DNA from: Pedobacter antarcticus
Lineage (GTDB): Bacteria > Bacteroidota > Bacteroidia > Sphingobacteriales > Sphingobacteriaceae
NCBI RefSeq assembly: GCF_900112985.1
Contig: NZ_FONS01000001.1
Coordinates: forward strand, 927,730 to 991,729
Length of the DNA stretch: 64,000 nucleotides
Reading direction: 5' to 3'
Shown: piece after piece, positions 57,110-64,000 of the stretch
Layout of the letters: each line of letters begins with the position of its first letter
Position numbering within the stretch: the first letter of the stretch is position 1
Made by a program: the position numbers and the translations under genes
The notes under the pieces: model-generated
Database searches by the model: none
The model's input: only the letters and a program-made list of their open reading frames with translations
What the model was told of the DNA's origin: nothing

Positions 57110-58771
57110 ATGAAAAAAATAACTATAATAACTGCCCTGTTTATTTCCATTTCGGTGTTTTCCTGCAAGAAGGGTTATCTGGATGAAACACCCAAAGACT
57201 TTTTAAGCTCATCCAACGCCTATATAACGAATGCAGATTTTACGATCGCTATTAACGACATGTACAGGGTAACACGCACCGAATTTTACACCAGGGATGA
57301 AAACTATCCTTTTGACTATTTATATGGCTGTGACATTGTCTATGATGGGCAGCCTGACCCGGCAAGGCATACCAATATGGCTGCAGCCTATGTGCCAAGT
57401 GGGGGCCGTAACATTCCCCTTACGCATTGGTCTGCATTTTATAAGATCATTTCTGAAGCCAATGTTATAATCAACCGCATATCTACTTCGGAAATGACAG
57501 AGGAACAAAAGAAACTAGCGACTGCAAAAGCATCTTTTTTCAGGGCATTTTCATATCGTAGCCTGGCTTACCTGTATGGTGGGGTGCCTTTGGCATTAGA
57601 AGAAATCAGCGTGCCAAAGACAGATTATGTCCGTGCCACTAAAGAAGAGGTATATGCGCAGTGTATTGAAGACCTGAAATATGCCGTGGCTAACCTGGCC
57701 CCTATTAATGCCGTTCTGGATGGCGAAATTAACTCCGCAGCAGCTGCCCATTTGCTAGCTGAAGTTTACCTTGCTGCTGGTGAGTACCAAAATGCGGTGG
57801 ATGCCGCCACCTCGGTAATCGGTAAAGAACCTGTAAGTTTAATGCGGAACCGGTTTGGCACAAAATCGACTGTGGCTACAGGTAATGTATACTGGGATCT
57901 TTTTCAACCAGGTAACCAAAACCGCAAATCTGGGAATATGGAAGGTCTTTGGGTAATTCAATTGGAAACAGATGTTCCAGGGGGCTCAGCTGTATCAACC
58001 GGGCAAGCTGGTAATTATCTCCTGGAGAGACATCACGCACCTTATTTGGCCCAGATCACTAAAATCCCTAACCCTTTTCTACATCCTGTAAGTGACCTTA
58101 CCGGTGGTCGTGGAATAGGCTGGGCCATTTCGACTGATTACTTTAGTAATGTGATCTGGCAAAGTGACTTTAACAATGATATTCGAAATGCCAATATTAA
58201 CTTTGTCAGGGACTTTAAGGCTACCAATCCGGCTTCTCCACTTTATAACACAATTATATCTACTGCCAATCCACCATCGGGAATTACGACGCCTTCAAGG
58301 CCATTTTATGCCTTTCAGGCCAAATCTACTACACCAGGCGGACACCCTTTAAACCTAATTGCAAATCCTGCGAATGGTCTGCTGAAAGCGACTGCGGGTG
58401 GCACTTATCTGGACCAATATATGTTCAGACTGGCAGAAACCTATCTGATCAGAGCAGAAGCTTATATGGGACTTAACCAGAACGCCCTTGCTGCTGCAGA
58501 TATAAACGCTGTACGTAGTCGCTCCAATGCTTCTGATGTAAGCGCCGCCAATGTAAATATTGACTATATTCTGGATGAGCGTATGCGCGAATTGGGTGTC
58601 GAGGAAAAACGCAGACTAACATTGATGCGTTTAGGCCTATGGTATGACCGTGTAAAAAAACACAATCCGTATTACAGTGATGCGTTACCAAAATATAACT
58701 TATGGCCTATTCCTGCAGATGAGATAGAAAGAAACAATACAGCGGTACTTACTCAAAATCCTGGTTATTAA
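57110..58771 (+). CDS. SusD/RagB-family nutrient-binding lipoprotein
   Basis: 553 residues from the ATG at 57,110 (MKKITIITALFISISVFSC), with the lipobox Cys at position 19; an in-frame TTG six bases earlier is less likely. TPR-type helices (AHLLAEVYLAAGEYQNAV) and the closing RagB/SusD region with the motif YLIRAEAYMGLNQ are seen. It caps the SusC pore and binds glycan, with only 12 bp between the genes. Confidence 0.93.
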   Translation: MKKITIITALFISISVFSCKKGYLDETPKDFLSSSNAYITNADFTIAINDMYRVTRTEFYTRDENYPFDYLYGCDIVYDGQPDPARHTNMAAAYVPSGGRNIPLTHWSAFYKIISEANVIINRISTSEMTEEQKKLATAKASFFRAFSYRSLAYLYGGVPLALEEISVPKTDYVRATKEEVYAQCIEDLKYAVANLAPINAVLDGEINSAAAAHLLAEVYLAAGEYQNAVDAATSVIGKEPVSLMRNRFGTKSTVATGNVYWDLFQPGNQNRKSGNMEGLWVIQLETDVPGGSAVSTGQAGNYLLERHHAPYLAQITKIPNPFLHPVSDLTGGRGIGWAISTDYFSNVIWQSDFNNDIRNANINFVRDFKATNPASPLYNTIISTANPPSGITTPSRPFYAFQAKSTTPGGHPLNLIANPANGLLKATAGGTYLDQYMFRLAETYLIRAEAYMGLNQNALAAADINAVRSRSNASDVSAANVNIDYILDERMRELGVEEKRRLTLMRLGLWYDRVKKHNPYYSDALPKYNLWPIPADEIERNNTAVLTQNPGY

Positions 58772-58850
58772 TGCATACTATTGGAGCGGTATGTGCCGGC
58801 TGTGCTGACAAAACACAGGAGGTAATAGCTTCATCTTAAAAACAAATATT

Positions 58851-59948
58851 ATGAAAAATTTAAAGATCTACTTAGTCCTGATTTTACTGCCGCTGGTATC
58901 TAAGTCCTTCGCCCAACAGCAAGAAAAGCCGGGCCCTTCTCCACGAGCAATATGGTCGGTAGCACAGGCACAGGAATGGCAAAAAAAATGGGGCTGGCTA
59001 AGGGGAAGTAATTTCACCCCAAGTACTGCCATCAACCAGTTAGAAATGTGGCAAAAAGAAACTTTCGACCCTGAAACAATCAGCAAAGAACTCGGTTGGG
59101 CAGAAGCAATCGGGATGAATTCTATGCGCGTATATCTGCACCATGCTGCCTGGCAACAAGACAAGGAAGGATTCAAGAAAAGAGTGTCTACTTACCTTGA
59201 CATAGCAGAAAAACACCATATCTCTACCTTGTTTGTGTTTTTCGACGATTGCTGGAATCCTACCTATACCATAGGGCGCCAGCCAGCCCCCAAGCCCGGA
59301 GTACATAATTCTGGTTGGGTAAGAGATCCTGGACCACTTTATCAACAGGATCCTAAACTTGAAAAAGTATTGGAAGCTTATGTCAAGGACATTTTAACTA
59401 CGTTTAAAGACGACAAGCGTATTGTACTCTGGGATCTTTATAACGAGCCTGGAAATTCTAAAAATGGCAATGAAAGTTTACCATTATTGAAGAAAGTATT
59501 TGAATGGGCGCGCACTGTTAACCCCACTCAGCCACTTTCTGCGGGCGTTTGGGATTTCAAGCTGAAAGAACTGACCGACTATCAGCTTAAAAATTCTGAT
59601 GTGATCACTTACCATAACTATGATGGTGTAAAAGAACATCAGCAGGCGATAGATACGCTTAGAAGTGTGTCTAAGCGTCCGCTGGTTTGTACAGAATACA
59701 TGGCCAGATCCAGAAACAGCTTATTCAGCACAATTATGCCTCTTTTGAAAAATGAAAATATCAGCGCTTATAACTGGGGACTTGTTGATGGAAAAACAAA
59801 TACAAAATATACCTGGGACAAGCCGACCCCTGCAGGTAAAGAACCAGAACTTTGGTTCCACGAAATTTTCCGCAAAGATGGTACTCCATATAAAAAGGAT
59901 GAGGTCGAGGTAATCAAAAACTTAACTGGAGTATCAGAAGAGAACTAA
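58851..59948 (+). CDS. Glycoside hydrolase, GH5-like (cellulase-type TIM barrel)
   Basis: 365 residues with a signal peptide (MKNLKIYLVLILLPLVSKSFAQ). The acid/base Glu199 is in LYNEPGNSK and the probable nucleophile Glu282 in VCTEYMARS; GMNSMRVYLHH and the aromatic WNPTYT lines form the barrel. It hydrolyses a beta-linked glycan brought in by the SusCD pair; the actual substrate is uncertain and the fold could be of another clan GH-A family. Confidence 0.83.
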   Translation: MKNLKIYLVLILLPLVSKSFAQQQEKPGPSPRAIWSVAQAQEWQKKWGWLRGSNFTPSTAINQLEMWQKETFDPETISKELGWAEAIGMNSMRVYLHHAAWQQDKEGFKKRVSTYLDIAEKHHISTLFVFFDDCWNPTYTIGRQPAPKPGVHNSGWVRDPGPLYQQDPKLEKVLEAYVKDILTTFKDDKRIVLWDLYNEPGNSKNGNESLPLLKKVFEWARTVNPTQPLSAGVWDFKLKELTDYQLKNSDVITYHNYDGVKEHQQAIDTLRSVSKRPLVCTEYMARSRNSLFSTIMPLLKNENISAYNWGLVDGKTNTKYTWDKPTPAGKEPELWFHEIFRKDGTPYKKDEVEVIKNLTGVSEEN

Positions 59949-60083
59949 TGTAAAATCGCGCTATCCTTTGCTATATTTAATCGTAGAAAAATAATATTGC
60001 TTTTTGTATAATTTCTTCGATATTTGAAATAGCCCCTAAAAAACAATCTCGAAATAACCTAAACCAAAACATTTTTAAACAGC

Positions 60084-61442
60084 ATGGAAAAATCACGCCG
60101 TACTTTTATCAGGCAAGTTGCATTGGCTAGCGCCAGTGTATTGCTTCCTAAAACCAGTTGGAGTAATGCCAAGAGTTATAAACGTATTATTGGAGCTAAT
60201 GACCGCGTAAGGGTTGGTGTCGTGGGCTTTTCTGACAGGCACAAAAGTTCACATATTCCAAGTTTCATGAGCCACTATAAAGAACTTAATTTTGAAGTTG
60301 TCGGTGTGTCAGATATCTGGAAAAACCGCAGGGAGGAAGGTGCTGCAGTCTGGAAAAAGCAAATGCAGAATGATGTAAAAGCTTACCGGAACAATGAGGA
60401 ATTATATAATAGCAATACAATTGATGCGGTATTTATCAGCACTGCAGATTTCCAGCATGCCAATCATACAATTGAAGCTGTAAAAGCAGGGTGTGATGCC
60501 TATGTTGAAAAGCCATTTGCCGAGACCATGGAAGAAAACCGTGCCGCACTTAAGGCTGTCAGAGAATCCGGAAAAATTGTTCAGATTGGCTCACAGCGCA
60601 GAAGCGGTGCCAATTACCATGCTGCTAATGATTTCATCCGCTCAGGGAAATTTGGCCCCATTACTATGGTTGAATTATCATGGAATGTTAATCAGCCGGG
60701 ACGCTGGCGCAGACCCGAACTAATAGGACAAATAAAAGAGGCTGACACCGATTGGAAACGATTTATCATGAACCGGCCTTACGAAGCTTTTGATCCCAGA
60801 AAATATTTAGAGTACCGTTTGTTCTGGCCGTATTCTTCTGGGCTCCCGGGCCAATGGATGAGTCATCAGATTGATACTGTACACTGGTTTACAGGACTTA
60901 AGCATCCACGTAGTGTGGTGGCCAATGGCGGTATTTACCAATGGAAAGACGGCCGCAGAAACTGGGATACCATTTTGGCTGCTTTTGATTACGGCCCGCT
61001 TGATGATCTTTCAAATGGTTTTCAGGTTACTTTCAGTTCTCGGATGCATAATGGAGATGAGAATCCCGCAGAGATCTATTATTCAAATGGGGGCGAATTA
61101 AACTTGAACACCAACAAAGTTTCTCCTCAAGGAGGCTTAACAAAGAACATGGCTGCTGCGATGAATATGCAGCCAAACCTGCTCCCGGAAATTAGCCTTA
61201 AGAGTACAGAGAAAGTAATTGCTTCTGCTAACACCGGTGGTGACATTATGACGTCAAATCATATACGTAACTGGATGGAATGTGTACGCAGCCGTAAAGA
61301 ACCAAATGCACCAGTGGAAGCTGGATATAGTCACTCTATAGCGAATATTATGACTACTGCCGCAGTACACACTGGCTATAAAGCAACATTTGACGAAAAA
61401 AGACAGGAAGTTATAGCAAATGGCAAAATATTTAAATACTAA
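60084..61442 (+). CDS. Gfo/Idh/MocA-family oxidoreductase (exported)
   Basis: 452 residues with a twin-arginine leader (MEKSRRTFIRQVALASASVLL). The NAD(P)-binding N-terminus contains RVRVGVVGFSDRH and DAVFISTADFQHA; the EKPFAET segment carries the active-site Lys. The C-terminal part has a WRRPE region and a final helical domain. Members act on sugars and inositols. The gene ends directly at the PmoA-like gene and may process the released sugar. Confidence 0.9.
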   Translation: MEKSRRTFIRQVALASASVLLPKTSWSNAKSYKRIIGANDRVRVGVVGFSDRHKSSHIPSFMSHYKELNFEVVGVSDIWKNRREEGAAVWKKQMQNDVKAYRNNEELYNSNTIDAVFISTADFQHANHTIEAVKAGCDAYVEKPFAETMEENRAALKAVRESGKIVQIGSQRRSGANYHAANDFIRSGKFGPITMVELSWNVNQPGRWRRPELIGQIKEADTDWKRFIMNRPYEAFDPRKYLEYRLFWPYSSGLPGQWMSHQIDTVHWFTGLKHPRSVVANGGIYQWKDGRRNWDTILAAFDYGPLDDLSNGFQVTFSSRMHNGDENPAEIYYSNGGELNLNTNKVSPQGGLTKNMAAAMNMQPNLLPEISLKSTEKVIASANTGGDIMTSNHIRNWMECVRSRKEPNAPVEAGYSHSIANIMTTAAVHTGYKATFDEKRQEVIANGKIFKY

Positions 61443-62456
61443 ATGATGATCAGATTTAAAATTTTGAGCTTTTTTATACCGCTTATGACCTTGGCTCCCA
61501 TTCTATTTGCCCAAAAGAATCTGCAGGTTAAAGTGCTGAAATCGGCGAATGAAAATAAAGTGGATATTTCCATCGGGGGAAGGCCTTTTACAAGCTTCCT
61601 ATATCCGGATTCACTGGAAAAACCGGTGCTATATCCGCTGCGCGCAGCCAGCGGAACTGTCGTTACGCGCAGTTTCCCGTTGGAGTCAAGAGCGGGCGAC
61701 CCAACCGATCATCCGCATCATCTCGGAGTTTGGTTTAACTTTGAGAGTGTGAACGGTCTGGATTTCTGGAATAATTCCTACGCTATCCCTGCAGATAAAA
61801 AGAAGCTGTATGGCTGGATACGAACTGATCGTATTCTGGAGACAAAAAGTGGCGATACGGGTGTACTAACTTACCACGCGAACTGGACTAACGAACAAAA
61901 AGATATTATACTGGAAGAGACAACCCGATATGAATTTAGCGGTGATGGCGATCAGCGTATAATTGACCGTTTTACGACTTTAAAAGCAAATAAAGATGCC
62001 GCTTTTAATGACGCTAAAGATGGAATGCTCGGAATACGCCTGGCCCATGAACTTCAGATACCTGATGCCGAAGATGCGAAGCTACTTGACAAGGACCGTT
62101 TAGCGACTGGAAATTATGTAACCAGCGCCGGCAAAACAGGAAACGATGCCTGGAGTTCCAGAGCGGTCTGGTGCAAAGTTTTTGGTAAGATGGGTGCTGA
62201 TTCGGTAAGCATCAGTATCATAGACCACCCTAAAAACATCAATTACCCAACTTTCTGGCATGCCCGGGGATATGGTTTGTTTGCTGCTAATCCTCTTGGC
62301 GAAAAGATCTTCACCAACGGTAAATCCGAGAAGAACCTCCATCTTAAAAAGGGAGAGTCGGTAACTTTCCGATATCGGATTGTTATTAACAATGGCAGAC
62401 AAACTATAAGCGCAGCTCAACTTAACGAACTTGCCGGAAGTTTTGCCAAAAAATAG
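61443..62456 (+). CDS. PmoA-like (DUF6807) secreted protein
   Basis: 337 residues with a signal peptide (MMIRFKILSFFIPLMTLAPILFA). Family marks are DHPHHLGVWFNFESVNG near residue 81, a metal-binding-like HHLG, and YPTFWHARGYGLFAANPLG. It starts right at the end of the oxidoreductase gene, so they are in one operon. The label PmoA comes from homology; no methane oxidation is implied. Confidence 0.85.
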   Translation: MMIRFKILSFFIPLMTLAPILFAQKNLQVKVLKSANENKVDISIGGRPFTSFLYPDSLEKPVLYPLRAASGTVVTRSFPLESRAGDPTDHPHHLGVWFNFESVNGLDFWNNSYAIPADKKKLYGWIRTDRILETKSGDTGVLTYHANWTNEQKDIILEETTRYEFSGDGDQRIIDRFTTLKANKDAAFNDAKDGMLGIRLAHELQIPDAEDAKLLDKDRLATGNYVTSAGKTGNDAWSSRAVWCKVFGKMGADSVSISIIDHPKNINYPTFWHARGYGLFAANPLGEKIFTNGKSEKNLHLKKGESVTFRYRIVINNGRQTISAAQLNELAGSFAKK

Positions 62457-62474
62457 ACGTTGTTACCGACTTAG

Positions 62475-62524
62475 TGCCAGATGAATTGATTTCTCTACCT
62501 CATCATCTGGCATTTTGTTATGTT
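62475..62524 (+). terminator. Terminator of the glycan operon
   Basis: TGCCAGATGA pairs with TCATCTGGCA (10 bp) around an 18-nt loop and is followed by TTTTGTTATGTTTG. It ends the operon starting at susC. Confidence 0.8.
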
Positions 62525-62684
62525 TGTTTAAATAAAATTAAAATCTGTATACAACAAACTGGTATTTTAGCAGTTATTAACCTAATGCTATCACTAGGAA
62601 AACGCTTTCTGAACAAAAATCACAGGAGATCGAACTGATTGTGAAGGATTCTGGGCACAGAAACCAAATTATAGCAAAATCAAA

Positions 62685-63752
62685 ATGAAAAAAGGACGCT
62701 TACTTATTATTGCTGGATTACTCTTGTTCTCTCCTGGTGTTTTAAAGGCACAAAATGGCTTCGAACAGTTATTAAAAGCTGGCCCCGCCGATGCCACTAA
62801 ATTAGTTGAAGCCTACGGCAAGCCGTTGTTAAAGGGTTTCGGTCTGGGAATGAATAGCGGCTGGACCAACAGTGCAAAAACACTTGATCTTTTTCATGTT
62901 GATGTTCGTGTTACGGCTACTGGTGTAGTGGTACCAGCGTCTGACAAATCTTTCAACGTAAGCAAGATCGGTCTATCAAGTAATATCGGTCCTGCAGTTC
63001 CTGGTAAAGTAATCTCCCCCACTTTCAGCGGCAATAGAAATGTAAGTGGTCCGGAAATGAATATTTACGATGATAACGGGAAGAAGATTACTTCGTTCCA
63101 TTTACCGAGGGGGATATTTGAGGACATAGTGCCTACACCCCAGATACAGGCCACTGTTGGTCTTATTCAAAATACCGATTTTACCGTTCGGGCAATGCCG
63201 AAAGTGAAAATAAACAAGGATTTTGGATCTATCTCACTAATTGGTTTTGGTATTAAACATAACATTGCGCAAGATTTCGCAGTTGCGGGGCTATCTGTGC
63301 CTTTTGACTTCGCTGTAGCTTTCAGTTATAACAGTCTTAAATACGAAAAACGTCTAAATTTGCAGCCTGAGGGTTTTGCAGTTCCTGCCGATAAAGAGCA
63401 ATCAACAGACTTTAGTAACCAGAAGATATACGGCCAATTCGACAATTATTTGTTTCAGGCAATTTTCTCTAAAAAGATTTCATTTTTCACTCCTTATGTA
63501 GCCTTGGGTTATAACACTTCCAAGGCGGAAGTTGGTATAAAAGGTAATTATCCTATCGCAACAAATGTAACGTCCGACCAAATTTTATACACAACGTATA
63601 CAGATCCGGTTAAAATTGAAAAAACATACGTCGACGGTTTTCGTGCGGACATGGGTTTTGAGCTTAGATTTCCCATCATCAGATTATATGCTTCTTATGG
63701 AATTGAAGGTAACTACAGACTTGTAAACGCTGGCATAGGAGTCGGACTATAA
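62685..63752 (+). CDS. Outer-membrane beta-barrel protein (DUF6588-like)
   Basis: 355 residues with a signal peptide ending LKAQN. It contains ALKAGPADATKLVEAYGKPL-like regions (KAGPADATKLVEAYGKPL near 29), then long amphipathic strands (GFGIKHNIAQDFAVAGLSVP) typical of a porin-like barrel. I take the DUF6588 family as likely from the pattern GPADATKLVEAYGKP. Function unknown; it has its own transcription after the terminator. Confidence 0.65.
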   Translation: MKKGRLLIIAGLLLFSPGVLKAQNGFEQLLKAGPADATKLVEAYGKPLLKGFGLGMNSGWTNSAKTLDLFHVDVRVTATGVVVPASDKSFNVSKIGLSSNIGPAVPGKVISPTFSGNRNVSGPEMNIYDDNGKKITSFHLPRGIFEDIVPTPQIQATVGLIQNTDFTVRAMPKVKINKDFGSISLIGFGIKHNIAQDFAVAGLSVPFDFAVAFSYNSLKYEKRLNLQPEGFAVPADKEQSTDFSNQKIYGQFDNYLFQAIFSKKISFFTPYVALGYNTSKAEVGIKGNYPIATNVTSDQILYTTYTDPVKIEKTYVDGFRADMGFELRFPIIRLYASYGIEGNYRLVNAGIGVGL

Positions 63753-63753
63753 T

Positions 63754-64000
63754 ATGAACCAAACTTCTCAATCTGCCGGGGTAACAAAGGTTGTAAACAC
63801 CGAATCAATTCAAAATACAACTCAAAAAGTAGCGTACCTTTCCTCATTAACGGCCTTACGTGGCATTGCTGCATTATTAGTGGCTGTGTTCCATTTCGAA
63901 ATGGCTGCTGCACGCTTCGTTCCCGCCGATCAAACAATGTTCTTTGAAAAATGCTACCTGATGGTAGATCTCTTTTTCATCATGAGCGGCTTCATCATGC
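63754..64000 (+). CDS. Acyltransferase 3 family protein (N-terminal part)
   Basis: The frame starts at 63,754 (MNQTSQSAGVTKVVNTES) and runs off the window. LTALRGIAALLVAVFHF and YLMVDLFFIMSGFIM are the first two conserved membrane segments of OafA/YrhL-type acyltransferases, with the His of the catalytic RxxAxxxVxxxH-like pattern. Such enzymes O-acylate surface sugars. The ATG is 1 bp after the previous stop. Confidence 0.88.
   Translation, partial: MNQTSQSAGVTKVVNTESIQNTTQKVAYLSSLTALRGIAALLVAVFHFEMAAARFVPADQTMFFEKCYLMVDLFFIMSGFIM

Noticed and set aside
1..64000. CRISPR array, diversity-generating retroelement, retron or insertion sequence
   Set aside because: I saw no regular spaced repeats, reverse transcriptase motif or transposase in the window.

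Overview
The window looks like a Bacteroidota chromosome, most likely Sphingobacteriaceae (Pedobacter-like). The evidence is a SusC/SusD pair under an ECF sigma/FecR module, a PmoA-like (DUF6807) protein, a DUF4468-like secreted protein, promoters with the Bacteroidota -7 box TAnnTTTG, weak or absent Shine-Dalgarno sequences, and AT-rich intergenic DNA. The taxonomic call is inference from gene families.

Bases 1 to about 47,290 are the right-hand part of a tailed (siphovirus-like) prophage; its left end lies outside the window. Nearly all phage genes are on the minus strand, so biologically the prophage reads right to left. From the right end: attR in the 3' end of a tRNA-Ser-like gene (47,272-47,289); a plus-strand lysogeny block (XRE regulator, coiled-coil protein, membrane protein, S24 repressor); an operator/promoter region (45.43-45.50 kb); early genes (LuxR-type HTH, small proteins, RecT, PD-(D/E)XK exonuclease); replication and nucleic-acid genes (MazG-like, SNF2 helicase, PcfK, PcfJ, winged-helix replication protein, Dam-like methylase); an accessory region (18.9-30 kb); then terminase, portal, head, connector, tail-tube, tail-chaperone, tape-measure and tail-tip genes. 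No integrase, holin or endolysin is visible; these should lie left of the window.

The accessory region holds plus-strand cargo among minus-strand phage genes: an SOS cassette (a UmuD-like protein without its Ser-Lys dyad, a UmuC-like polymerase and an SRAP/HMCES protein), a DUF2971 protein, three unidentified single genes and a HigB/HigA toxin-antitoxin pair. Many small genes (33-65 codons) are packed between the larger ones with TAATG or ATGA junctions.

The most unusual structure is regulatory. A 26-bp element (minus strand: TATGCTC, then a variable spacer, then TATTAGGAATA) occurs five times in prophage intergenic regions, always upstream of a minus-strand gene. In four of the five a TAnnTTTG-like -7 box follows after 4-6 nt. 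Two copies should give almost leaderless mRNAs. Two others precede leaders whose inverted repeats interleave (A-B-A'-B'), as in a pseudoknot or two-state RNA switch. There is also a strong candidate -1 frameshift in the tail chaperone gene (A AAT TTT) and a second candidate at 31.9 kb (T TTA AAA).

From about 47,300 to 64,000 is ordinary host chromosome: a Fic protein, a lipoprotein, a repeat-type protein, a DUF4468-like protein and an alpha/beta hydrolase; then a glycan-utilisation locus (ECF sigma, FecR anti-sigma, STN-domain SusC, SusD, GH5-like hydrolase, Gfo/Idh/MocA oxidoreductase, PmoA-like protein), an outer-membrane DUF6588-like protein and the start of an acyltransferase gene.
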